Source: Nepenthes gracilis (Eukaryota > Streptophyta > Magnoliopsida > Caryophyllales > Nepenthaceae). From it: a stretch of DNA of 64,000 nt. The stretch is taken from the NCBI GenBank assembly GCA_033239525.1, contig BSYO01000015.1, positions 16,615,713 through 16,679,712 of the forward strand, in the 5' to 3' direction. This document shows, piece by piece, positions 11,801 through 22,547 of the stretch. The notes under the pieces are model-generated. The model saw only the letters and a program-made list of their open reading frames with translations, searched no databases and was not told where the DNA came from. Made by a program: the position numbers and the translations under genes. Every line of letters starts with the position of its first letter. Within the stretch, counting starts at the first letter, position 1.

Positions 11801-14800
11801 AAAAATTATCACTGCTATGCTCAACAAATGATGGGTAATTCTATTATTTATAGGGTAGAAAGAAATTGATTCTCTAATTACAAAATTTTCCTTCTTTTCA
11901 TCAAAGATTGAGCTATTCAAAGAAATATCTTCTTTAATAAAATATAACAAAATTATATGGGATTGTAACATTTAATTATTTTATGAAATTACTAAATATA
12001 TGCTACGTAAAGTACGACAAATGTAACAACACAATAATCTTTTTGATCAAACAATCTTGAATCATGAGCATGGATTAAAATATCATTTTGGTCACAGCTT
12101 TGTTGGTATTAGGCGTATCGAATAATGTGTTCATATCAGACGTATTAGATGCATTTTTTTTTTTTTTTTTGGTGAATTGTAACATGAAGGGCAAAAATAT
12201 AGGTCAATATACTGCCAATGCAGCGAGATATTGTGTTTTTATCGCAATTCAAGGAAATGTTAGTATCAAGGGGGGCTAGATGTTGATATATGTTAGCCAC
12301 TATTTTGTATATCAGTTGATGTTTCTTTCCATGATCATAACCAAAGCCTAAGCACCTTTTCTGGGTAGGTCAACTGCGTTATTTGACTGGGTGTGATCAA
12401 AACCCATGTAAGATGAAGAATGTTGCTCTCTTAGTGAATAATAGTGCTACAATAACATGGTTTGCATGCTATGCCAATATTCTATCAGTAAATTGAATGA
12501 CTTTTCATGGCATATGTACTGGCTTACTTGACAAGAAGAGATCTTATATTGAGATTGAAAGAATATATTTCATTAATGATAAAAGCCCTTGCATGACTTA
12601 TGGTGAATTCTTGATCATGCTTACTGCACTTAAATTTCCATTTCTTGTTCAAGTAGTATGAGATTTCTCCGGATCTAGGTTGTTACCTGTGGCAGTATTC
12701 CTCTTCAATCATCCTTTCAGAAGCTACCCAGATGTGTGTATGTTTCATCACAGTTGTATGAATATAGAGGTTGTGGTGGAAAATCTGCTCATCCTAAGCA
12801 CCGTTTCTTCTCATGGGGATGCAGGCATTCAGAGGTTAGTTCTTGTACTAAAATTAGAAATATTCTATGTAAACTGTCATCATATAAAGCAGGTTAGATA
12901 ATCAACTTTGTACAGCCCTCTGTTTCTTGGGTTCTTTCAAATTCATTAATTACTTTGATTTAGATGGTGGAGAAATTAAAATCTGGGTTTACTTTGCCAT
13001 CACAAATTGTAATTACTGCTCGTTAGGTATTGTAAGCATGAATGGTTATTGATTTCTTTCTTAATTGTATCCTTGCTTTTTGAACTAAATGATGCATTGT
13101 GAGGATTTCTCATCCTTATTTTCTTACTCTCTGTTCATTTTGAGGGTTTCTCATTGCTTGCGGGGGCTGGTTTGTGCTCTTTTATTCATTAATATTGCTT
13201 TTAAAACCTTCTTCTCAAGGATGGAGATTCCAATACCAATCTGATTATTAATCAAAACCTAAATCTATTGAAACAAACCTGAAAATGACACAATTTTATA
13301 ATGAATGAATGTTATTTTCAAGGTTTAACCCAATTGCCTATTGTACTTGAAGTGGTATTGAATGCATTTATTGATCATGTCTAATGAGAGCTTTACTATA
13401 CATGCAGGAAGAGTGGTGACAGGGGATACTTTTTAGGCACCCTGGGAACATGTCGAGTGATGTGGTGCCCCATCCATCCATCCTGATTAACAGGTCCATC
13501 GCTAAAATGGGTGGATGAGCACCACGTAACCCGAGAATGTTTGAAGGGTGTCCCCCAAACACTTATCCTGTGGAAATGCTGATCCTTATTTGTTGTATTA
13601 AATCCCCAAATTTTTTGCCTTCTCTCTGGCAGAAATACGTTGCTGATTTCTACGTATCAGATTTCCATTCCGGATTGAGAGCCCTTGTGAAAACGGGTTA
13701 TGGTGCCAAAGTATCTGCATTTGTAAAACCGGTTACTGTTGTCGATATCACAAAGGAAAAGAAACAGTTATCTCCAAACTTCTTGCAATGGCTAGCAGAT
13801 CGAAACCTTTCCAGCGACGATCGCTTAATGCGTCTCAAAGAAGGGTAATTCTCAGGGACCTTTTTTTTTTTTCTGGAATTCTTTTATCATATTGACAAAT
13901 GAAAAACTATAAAATGCCTTTTGTGTGAAATAAGAGTACTAATTCAAACTATCCTTTCCAGGTAATTTGCCTTTTACCGCCAAGTATAATGTAGTTTACA
14001 TGGATTTTCTGTTTGAATATACCATGTTTTATTTTTATAAATCAAGCTCTTCAAGTTTTTTTATCTTTGCAATTAGGTTCCATATTCCATTAGCTTTAAA
14101 AAAAGAAAAATTTCATTGGCAATGGCAATATCTCAAAAATTGTACTCTAACCATAGATGAAAATATTGACAGTATATCGGGCAAAAATATCAACTGTGTA
14201 TCGGGTAACAATATCACGATATGTTTTCATATCAATATATATCATGATATGTCAGCCAATATTTATAATAATATTCTATACACCCGATATTTGGCCTATG
14301 AGGCTTTATTAACTTACAATTCTCTGAATTTTTTTCTCGATATATTTTATACTAATATATATTGTGGGAATGTCCGGTACTAATATGGTCATGACTACTA
14401 TCGATATCGATATTGATATTTTTCATCATTTCTCTACTCTTATACTGATGCTAGGTAATATGCTGAAATTCTTTCTTTTGAAATCTTATTTCTTTCTTAT
14501 TGTGTTGTTTTCCAAGAAAATCAGGAAAAAAAAAAAAAAAACAACAACAAAACTATAAATCCGAACAAGTAGAATTAGCTATACGAAGATTTAGTGCAAA
14601 ATCTTCCAATTGTAAAAGCAATTGTAAGTTATTTTTATCATTGTATTCTAATTTTTCTTTGGTTCACCTATTGCTTTTACCTATTCAACCACAACTAACT
14701 CACTTTTTTAAAAGAAAAAAAAAGAAGGCAAAGGAAAATCACAGGTAATATGGAAGAAGGGCTGACTTGTTCTTTGGACCTATTAACATTAATCTCGGAC

Positions 14801-15005
14801 TTCTTGTTTCAGGTACATTAAAGAAGGGAGCACCGTGAGCGTAATGGGAGTAGTCCGACGGCATGAGAACGTGCTCATGATTGTTCCCCCAGCCAAACCC
14901 ATCTCAACAACCTGTCAGTGGTTACGATGCCTCCTTCCGACATACCTCGAAGGACTTATTCTGACGTGCGACGATAATCAGAACTCTGATGTGATCCCTG
15001 TCTAG
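5845..15005 (+). CDS. SHOU4: SHOU4-like membrane protein (At1g78880/At1g16860 family)
   Basis: Four exons: 5845-6582, 12679-12834, 13633-13844, 14813-15005. All introns are GT-AG and the phases join to give 432 residues. The N-terminus (MGSRTGSHQLSNGLYVSGRP, then VPYTGGDVKKSGELGKMFDI) is the family signature. A Ser/Pro-rich linker follows, then two adjacent hydrophobic helices (about residues 165-190 and 192-214), then a conserved C-terminal domain with VVTCGSIPLQSSFQ, YEYRG, ADFYVSDFHSGLRALVKTG and SSDDRLMRLKEGYIKEGSTV. In Arabidopsis, SHOU4 and SHOU4L are reported to restrain delivery of cellulose synthase complexes to the plasma membrane; older databases call the family 'ubiquitin-specific protease C19-related', but I see no protease motif. 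Intron 1 is about 6.1 kb and packed with repeats. The start is the first ATG in frame. The family is certain; whether it is SHOU4 or SHOU4L is not resolved. Confidence 0.93.
6900..7013 (+). other. Candidate in-frame cassette exon in SHOU4 intron 1
   Basis: A 114-nt stretch is open in the frame set by the flanking exons, preceded by a T-rich tract ending in TTTTTAG and followed by AAG|GTAGTT. It would insert 38 residues (starting LLCDWIKVGP, ending REDDK) between exons 1 and 2 without shifting the frame. The peptide is charged and protein-like, but I know of no such segment in SHOU4 proteins. It may be a captured exon fragment or chance. Confidence 0.25.
7622..7882 (+). repeat. CGATAT repeat copy A
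   Basis: First clear copy of the dispersed repeat. It begins TAGATGCAAATGTTGGC and ends TCTTCATCCAT, and has the central CGATGATATATCGCAATAT block and an ATATCGGCCGATAT palindrome. It lies in SHOU4 intron 1, sense orientation. Confidence 0.75.
8331..8528 (+). repeat. CGATAT repeat copy B, 3' part displaced or lost
   Basis: Begins with ATAAATGTAAATATTGGC and carries ATATTGGCCGATAT and the CGATACGG...TTAACTTA-like block. It then runs into unrelated sequence. A TTTTTCATCCAT end about 180 bp further on (near 8708) may be its separated terminus. Confidence 0.65.
9384..9598 (+). repeat. CGATAT repeat copy C, internally shortened
   Basis: Contains ATCGGCCGATATACATC, GATACTGATACTT and a terminal GTCTTCATCC. 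The middle block is shorter than in other copies. SHOU4 intron 1. Confidence 0.65.
9686..9945 (+). repeat. 60-bp tandem repeat (3-4 units)
   Basis: Three nearly identical 60-bp units, each with CTTCCTTCTAGAACTGGCC, CTGGTTGACAAGACC and GATGGCCTAAGC, followed by a fourth diverged, longer unit. The period is a multiple of three, so a chance open frame (repeating LELAYLLVDKT) runs through it. No splice or start context supports translation. SHOU4 intron 1. Confidence 0.85.
12098..12300 (-). repeat. Diverged CGATAT repeat copy L (minus)
   Basis: Read on the minus strand it follows the same block order as the other copies (ATATATCAACA, CCTTGATACTAACATTT, GCAGTATATTGACC, CTAATACGTCTGATA) but is diverged and interrupted by a run of T. 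SHOU4 intron 1. Confidence 0.5.
13420..13570. repeat. Foldback element in SHOU4 intron 2
   Basis: Two arms of about 65 bp are imperfect inverted repeats. The left arm CAGGGGATAC...GGCACCCTGGGAACAT...GTGGTGCCCCATCCA mirrors the right arm, which on the minus strand reads CAGGATAAGT...ACACCCTTCAAACAT...GTGGTGCTCATCCA. The loop is about 25 bp. It has the build of a non-autonomous foldback/MITE. No coding capacity. Confidence 0.65.
14153..14430 (+). repeat. CGATAT repeat copy D
   Basis: Begins ATAGATGAAAATATTGAC and ends GATATTTTTCATCAT. It contains CCCGATATTTGGCC and CTATCGATATCGATATTG. Lies in SHOU4 intron 3. Confidence 0.75.
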
Positions 15006-16176
15006 GAACATCGTCCCATTTTCACGCCGAACTCTTTATCCTTTCTCAATCCAATCCACGAGTAAATATGGTGTGAAAACCTCGAAAAATAAATAAAAAG
15101 AAGCACGCATGAGAGGGCACTACAAGCCCTCTGTTGATATCTGCCCTCCCCCCGGTTGATTAAGCGTAAGTAAATCAGCCTTTGAGAAATGCAAGATGTG
15201 AAGAACGAAGATCGCTGTGTAATAAGTAACAGATAGAGTCTGTGGGATCTTATGCTTTAATTTGGAGTTTGAAAGCATGAAAACTCAGTGAATGGGAGAC
15301 AATGGAGATCTCCTTTACTCAGAGAGGCTGAGGAAGAAAAGAAATGTTTCCCTTTTGATCTTCATTTTTAGTGTACATAGGCTGCTGCAGCAGACATTAA
15401 GAGGCTTTAATATTATTTTTATTTATTTTTTGGATTTTCTTTAAAAATTCCCTCTTTGAATTTTCTTGTTGCATGATGTCAAATATGACACAACCACGTC
15501 TATGCGGCGATGTTGTCTGTTTTATTTATGAAATTTGGGATGCATATTTGTATATTATGTATGATGAATTAGCAGTTCTAAGCAGGTATTTCATATTGAT
15601 TTGGAATATTACCCTTGAAAAGAAATTATAAATTATAGCTCGGGATGATAATTTCATCCGATCCTAACCGTTGGTTTTTATCTTTCTGGTATCAAACGGC
15701 CTTGTAGAGATAGTCAGGTGGGCATGATTTTAGAAGGCTAATATTAAAATAACAAATTAAATGTTTTTTAACTTTTATATTGGGTTACTCTTAAAATGAT
15801 GTAAATTATTAATAGAATAATAAAATTTAATGTTTAAAAAGAGTATGGTAGAATTCAACACATTTGACTGTGGTAAGCTTTAGCACCTGATTTGACATTG
15901 TTCATAAATTCAGAAGACAAAAATTTGCACGCAGAATTTTTTTTTTCTGTAAAAAAATTGAAAACATTGATCGGTGGCTAATGTTAGAACAAGGAATTGG
16001 TAAAGCATTCTACGTAGACAGGTCTCTTGAATTGGTTTATAACAGTTTCTTTTAAAAAAAATAAAAAAGGAAGGAGAAGAGGAGGCATTTGCAGTTTGCT
16101 ACAAGTCTTCTGTTTACTTATTCCCTCAACCTCCATTAAAGCACATCTATTCTAGTAGCTTTATTATTACATTGGA
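15006..16176. other. 3' ends of two convergent genes and spacer
   Basis: The SHOU4-like 3' UTR probably occupies about the first 400 bp: balanced composition and an AATAAATAAA-type signal near 15087, with the composition turning AT-rich after 15410. The IBR1 gene ends from the other side, with a minus-strand AATAAA at 16160-16165 only 12 nt past its stop. No further gene is seen. Confidence 0.6.
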
Positions 16177-19100
16177 TCAAAGTCTTGAAGGGACGCCGCC
16201 GGCGACTACAAGGGTTTCTCCAGTAATGAAAGATGCATCATCTGAAGCCAAAAATGCGGCGGCAGCTGCCATGTCTTCGGTGGTTCCAAGCCTTTTAAGT
16301 AGAGTTTCCTCCTCAATTGCCTTCCTCTGAGGGGCAAGCATACAAATTTCAATCTCAAACTCAGCCAGAAACACCAAACAAGAATGACTTCTTCAATATG
16401 ACATAAATTACCTTAATCTTGCAGGACCATTTATAAATGAGTAATTAGGTATATGAAATACAGATTCTTTCAAATCAATAGAAAAACTTCAAATTTCATT
16501 GGGAAAAAAAAAACCCCAACCCAAGTCAAAGCTTTGGACATAAGTCGTGCCCATGTAAGCAAACATATAGAATTAGATTCCTATTAGAGTGGTCTTCCTA
16601 ATTTTTATCCCCTCTCATACTCTTTGGTCAAATTTTATTGCCTAATTAAGATGGCTAGGATCATGAACATATATTAAATTGAACCTATTTTATAATCCTA
16701 ATATGTTTAAGATGCCAAAGTAAATTCTTCACAATTGGGAGCATGAAAAAACACTAATAGCTTATGTTAGGTGTGACCCGTTCACTTTGCTCGACCAGAA
16801 AAACCTACAGTGCAAAGTTTTGCTAGTTTTGGCTATAGGGGAGTTTTGCAACATTTCGAATGAAACTACATGAATAGTTTTCCACAGGATATCTGCACGA
16901 TATTCGTTTATGCAGTGGCAAACTGCAAGTGAATTATATGATGGCTGCTCAAATGGCCTCTCAAGGAATAAATACATCGTTTTGTTTTGGGGTTTAAAAG
17001 GAAAGTCATTATCATTAGTTTTTGAGAGCAGTAGCAGTCTCCTCTTGTATTCATTTTTAAAATTAGTTAAACCTCTCCTCATTTTTCCATGATTTTTTTC
17101 CTTTTGAGGGTTTCCGACATTAATATGGTATCTTTTTGGGTGATTATTTTTATTTTACTGTTGCTCGTCTTCCCAAATCCTAACAATTTCCTAATCAGCT
17201 GGGGAAAAATGTCCTTTTTTTTTTCAGGCCACGCATATATTCATGAAATAAAAGTCCTTCCATACTTGAACAACTAGAATTATACAATGGGTATAACATA
17301 TTTTAATGTGTCCTCATAATTCAAACCATTGAAATTTGTCAGGATAAAATTTTTACTATTAGGAGTACGAGAGAATAAAAAATAGAATGATTCCAAGGGG
17401 ACTCATGGTTAGGCCTACCAATAATAACTGCAAGAGTTTTAAGATCTTTCAAATGGCAATATGCAGAATCTAAAAACTGAAAATATACGTACAATGGCAG
17501 CATTGTCTGTGATAGATTTAGCAAAATTGGTTGGCACAAAACCGGGGGCAATGCAGTTCACACGAGTATTCGGTGCCATCTCAGCTGCCAGAGCCTAAAA
17601 AACAACAAAAGCACTAAAATAAATCAGTCTTTAAAAACCCATTTCTTTTTCCAAATGTTTAAGTCGCAATCAAGTATACCTTGGTAAGCCCGAGAAGAGC
17701 TGTTTTGGTCACCCCATACATTAACATAGAAGCCTGCGGATTATAACCAGTGATAGAGGAAATGAAAATAACTGAAGAGCCCTTCTTCAAATGAGGAGCA
17801 GCATCCTGTAAAATGATGAGACAAATTTCACAATTAACAGAAAAGATGTTATTTTTATAATTTGAAACGAAAATAATTTCTGTTGATCTTATCTGTCATG
17901 AACATAAAAAATGAAAATAGAAAGTAAAGGGAAAATCATTTTTAAAAAAAACTCCACAAGCCAAGAATCAAGCTCAGATAACAGAAATATTATGATAACT
18001 TTACTTGTCATGGTTCTTGATGATCCGGTTCTATTATCTAGCCCAAGTAATTGTATAAAACATACAGTTTACTGATTTTAGACTAATATTGGTTGTTTAT
18101 GTGGTTTTGTAATTGCTTGTTACTGTAATTCTTTGACCAAAGTTCTGTTACCCGGTTCTTGATCATCAAGCTTACACTAAATCGTGTATCTAATGCAGAT
18201 CTGGAATTCAAACTTTAAGATGATAACTAGGAATTTTTCTATGTTTATGGTAGTTTTATTTATCAAGAAAATGTTATAACTTTCTGATTTTATGTATTTT
18301 TGTAATTTTAAATACTAGTAATTTTGTAGGTATCTCGAATTCTAACATAGTTAAAAGGTAGTAGTAGTTAGGCCTAATATGATTCTTTATTATATTAGTA
18401 TACTTCAGGAGTGTTGTTCTTGTGTTTTTAGCCTTATGAAGTCCATAAATATCATCATATAATATATTATTATGGAGTAATTGACTATTGAGATACTAGT
18501 AACCGATGCAAATATAGGCCGATATGTATTGGTATTGAGCCCTAATGCTGATAATATTTTCCTATATTGCAACAATATCGCAATGTGTTATCATATTAGT
18601 ACTATATCGACCGATACGGCAGATAAAACCCTATTAACTTATAAATTTTAGAAATTTTTTTCTTCTAATACATCCAATACTGATACGTATTATTCGATAT
18701 ATCTGATATCCATTATAGCCGCAATTGATACCGATACTAATACAGATATTTTCATCCATCATTCTGATTCTAGTTCTACATACGTCTTTTCTTTTTCTTC
18801 TCTTTCTTCTCTCCATTTCTTCTTCTTTCCTGCCCTGAATAGGCATCAAACTAAGAAACAATGGCAAAAGATTGTCATTCCCAAACCAACCTGCAGAACT
18901 AAAAGACGTTCATAAGTAAAACGATTCCATGACATTGCTCCAAGTCAGCCTGAAGAAATTGCCAAATGCCTTCCCTTAATAATAGGTATCTCGTTATCAA
19001 TTTTCTGGCAAGCGAGAAAATGTATCATCATCAAAGGATCATACCTGGAGAAGTAAAATGGAGGCTTTGACATTGATTTCCCATATCTTGTCGAGGACAG

Positions 19101-22100
19101 ATTCTCGGGACTCTAAAATGGAATCCATAGTCGGGTTGGCTGCTGCATTTGACACAATAATGTCAATTTCCCCAAATTTCTGCAACCAAAATGAGCAGCT
19201 TTCTATCATCTCATAGCCTTTGATTGAGCAACCATATGGAGAAGAAAGCAAAAGGGTACTCTTACTGATCACCTAGAAGAAATACTTTTTAAATAAAATA
19301 CCCAATTATAGTAATCATCTCTTGTATTCCAAAAGTGTGAAAGTGAATGGAAGAAAATGATAGCCTTGAACAAAAAAAAAAAAAATCAGAATTACTCATC
19401 TATCAAAGAAACTATCTTTTGGCACCAATTCAATTACCAAATTAGAAATTTCTTGATAGATTGAGGGTGAGCCTTGGTGCAAATATAAGATTACTCTATT
19501 GTGATTAGAAAAATCTTGCAATCCAGTGATAAGGCTACCTGATATTTGCTTAGTGCACTGAACCACCTTTTTCCTAGACAGAAGACTTTATGTCCAATTA
19601 TATGAACTCTATTAGATCAAAAGTTTAAGAGCTATTACCAATTGAAGGTGGGAAATGACATAGATCTATGGTATTCCAATTTATAAATTACTTCAAAAAG
19701 AATAGGGTCTTCATGAGGAAAATCAAATAGAAAAACATAGTCATGAAAGCATCAATCTTCAAGGTTTTATTCTTTTAGCAATACTAAAAACAATAATGAA
19801 AATAGATATGCAAACCCTCCCCAGAGGCAAGAGACTAGAGAGAAATTTAAACTCTAAGCAGGATCTGTTTTCAAGATTCAAACTATAGTAAAAAAAAAAA
19901 TGAAGCTCTAAATCAATAGGAGATGTGAATCATCCCACTAAGTTGATGAGACAAAACAGTGATCAAAGGCATGAGATTTCTTCTAAAAAGAGCTTAATGT
20001 CTATTGTTGAGTTGTTAACTACAGTGGAAAATTAAACATTAACACTTCATACAATGTAAAATTTGGCAAAGCATGAATCACACAGTCCAGTCAATTGTCC
20101 CACAAATTTATAGTACAAAGACAAATTTCACTCAGCTCAGGGTAAGTGAACCAAATATACTGAAGGTTTAATATTGCATATTTTGCTGCAACATGCAGCA
20201 TGATCAAATAAAAGTTTGCTACCAAATTTGCTCCAAAAATTAACCAAGTAAACTGAGTACAGAAATACCACCACAGATATTGCTTAAATTTGAAAGCAAT
20301 TCTCCCATACTGGTCCTCTAACTTAGGTTCCAAATCAGTTCAATACACCTACTCAAACTTTGGTGATTAGAAACTCAAAATTCATTGCAACATACGAAAA
20401 AACTGCTATATCGAGGAAAAATAAGCTCCACTCAGCACTGTAAACTGTTGGGGCTTGGAGACCCAGATTCCGTATTGGCTCCTCAAACATTAAACAAAGG
20501 ATCAACAAGACAAAGAAGACAAGATTTTAGGTTGATATGCCCAATTGAATTCCAAACATAATGTAGAAAACTTTATCATCATTCTCCCTACAAGTTAAGT
20601 TCCACAAGAACACCAATTAAGATAATACTCTTAGTAAAATCACAAATTCTTTGGTACACAGTTTGGCTTCAGTGTAATGGTTTTGAGTTAGGAAAAAGGG
20701 GGAAAAAAAGGCAAAAAATTTCCAAAATATACTACTGGCACAATAAGAAAGTAACACCCACAAGATTTGAAATAGACTACTCGCTTAAGTTTTGTCTTGG
20801 AAGAGATAAATTCTTGATCCCGATCCTTCCAACACTACTAAAAGAGTGGCCTAGAGGCTCTCACGTAATGAAATATATGAAACTCGCCTTTACATTACTG
20901 TTGTGCTTTTACTTTTGACCCTTAAATAAAAAATGTGGAGAACCATATAGTGGTGTAACTATGTAAATCAGTGTATATAAAAACTATAAAAATGTATAAA
21001 TATATATTTTATTTGTGTTAGGTCCGGCCAAAGATTAATGCAGAGGCAGGCCCAAGCACCAATTGAACACATGCGGATCCAATTAAGACAAAGGCACAAT
21101 ACCTCATGGGCCATGAAAACAAAATCCAAGACATCAAGGGCACCAATACAAATGAACACATGCGGAATAAACTACTCACAATCAATGAATTGAGATTCTG
21201 TCATCAAGATTATGACAAAGGCCCAATACCTCATGGGCCATGAAAACAAAATCCAAGACATCATAAAACTGAAGGGCACGGACCAATACAAATGGTCATC
21301 ACGTACTGCCCAACTTGTCGTCTATTGTTTAGGCAATGATGAATAAACTACTCACAACTGGCACAATGAATTGAGATTCTGTCATCAGGACTAGAAATGT
21401 ATAACGTGGTAACCGACTAAAACGATCGGTAATAAACTCACTACTCAAATAATAGGAGGAGGTGCCTCCAAAGAATGGCCCCCAAGGACTGTTATAAACA
21501 GTGATCCTCTCTTCCTAAAAAAAGGGCGATGTGGAAAAGGGGAAAAGGGAGGGAAGGAATTTATATTAAAAAAAAAAAAAAAAGCTCAAGAGCCTAGTCC
21601 TCCAGTACTTTCTTTCTCACTCTCTGACTCTCACACTCTCTCGGAGTCTTTCTTTCTTTTACTGTTCACAACGCTGATTATTGGCTCTAAAAAATTGACT
21701 CGAGCGTTGGAAAATACTCCAAAGAGTAAGTTCCTTCTCTTTCGAAGTTATTGTTCCTACGGTGATGTGTAGGATTCGGGTTAAAGAATTCAGAAATTCT
21801 AAATTGAATCTCCTCAGGCCAAACACATATTTAAGGTAAGCATCAATTTGATTTGCATGATATAAAACTAAAGAAATCTAATTTTCTCATTAACGATACC
21901 CACAAGGTAAACTCATCTGAAGATTCTAGAGTTCTTCACAACTCTTTTTGAGTTTTGAAGAAAAACCCGCGAAATCCTACTAAAACAAAATAAAATTAAA
22001 AATCTCCATAGATTTTCGTCTCACCTAATTCTAACATAATATATTTTTAAAATCACCTAATTTTACACAAATTTACTTAAATTTAAAAGCGTATAATAGA

Positions 22101-22547
22101 TCAAGCTTTCAGTCAGAGTCCAACTATAACAAGGTAACCCCAAGCACAGCAAATTCGCACCTGGATAGTCTGGTCTATCAAATTCTTCCGGTGTTGCGAA
22201 TTGGATACGTGGCAAACAACTCCTAGAACTTGAATTCCTCTAGCACTAAGTTTCTCGACAGCCTCATCTACATTCTTCTGCAAACACCCAAATTAAGAAC
22301 AAAATTAACCTAATTTCGTAACAATACACGGCAACCTACAGAATAATAAACTTGAGAAACCCCAATTCCTCTGAAACCAAGAAAAAAAACCAAAAAAAAA
22401 AAATCCAGATTCCACCTGTCTGCGAGATGAGACCACCACATTAGCGCCTTCCAAGCCGAGGCGCTCAGCTATGCTGTAACCGATGCCTTGAGTCGAAGCC
22501 GTAACAACGGCCACCTTCCCTTCAAATCTCCTTCCGATCTTAACCAT
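16177..22547 (-). CDS. IBR1: IBR1/SDRa-type peroxisomal short-chain dehydrogenase/reductase
   Basis: Six exons on the minus strand: 22416-22547, 22161-22277, 19045-19179, 17680-17805, 17493-17594, 16177-16326. All are phase 0, giving 253 residues, close to the 254 of Arabidopsis IBR1. SDR motifs are complete: cofactor loop TASTQGIG (16-23), NAAA (94-97), catalytic Ser145 (in ISSITGY), Tyr158 and Lys162 (YGVTK), and the family C-terminus ITGETLVVAGGVPSRL. The last three residues, SRL, are a peroxisomal targeting signal type 1. Arabidopsis IBR1 is needed for peroxisomal conversion of indole-3-butyric acid to auxin, a beta-oxidation-like pathway, so this product is expected in the peroxisome matrix using NAD(P)(H). 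The start is the first ATG and gives the expected N-terminus. Animal DHRS4-like and tropinone-reductase-like enzymes are relatives, but the sequence blocks match SDRa best. Confidence 0.95.
18504..18759 (+). repeat. CGATAT repeat copy E
   Basis: One of the best-preserved copies: starts CGATGCAAATATAGGCCGATA and ends CAGATATTTTCATCCAT. Lies antisense to the host gene in IBR1 intron 3. Confidence 0.8.
21016..21850 (+). mobile_element. LTR-like remnant in IBR1 intron 2
   Basis: A block of balanced composition inside an AT-rich intron, opening with TGTTAGGTCCGGCC. It contains a TATA-like GTTATAAACAGTG near 21492, C/T-rich sequence after it, and a TTGACTCGAGCGTTGGAA motif near 21700 that resembles the transcribed part of Ty3-type LTRs. 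Its first 380 bp contain an internal duplication: CAATACCTCATGGGCCATG occurs twice, and AATGAATTGAGATTCTGTC recurs. No internal retrotransposon genes are present, so it is a solo or truncated LTR. Exact ends and target duplications were not resolved. Confidence 0.45.
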
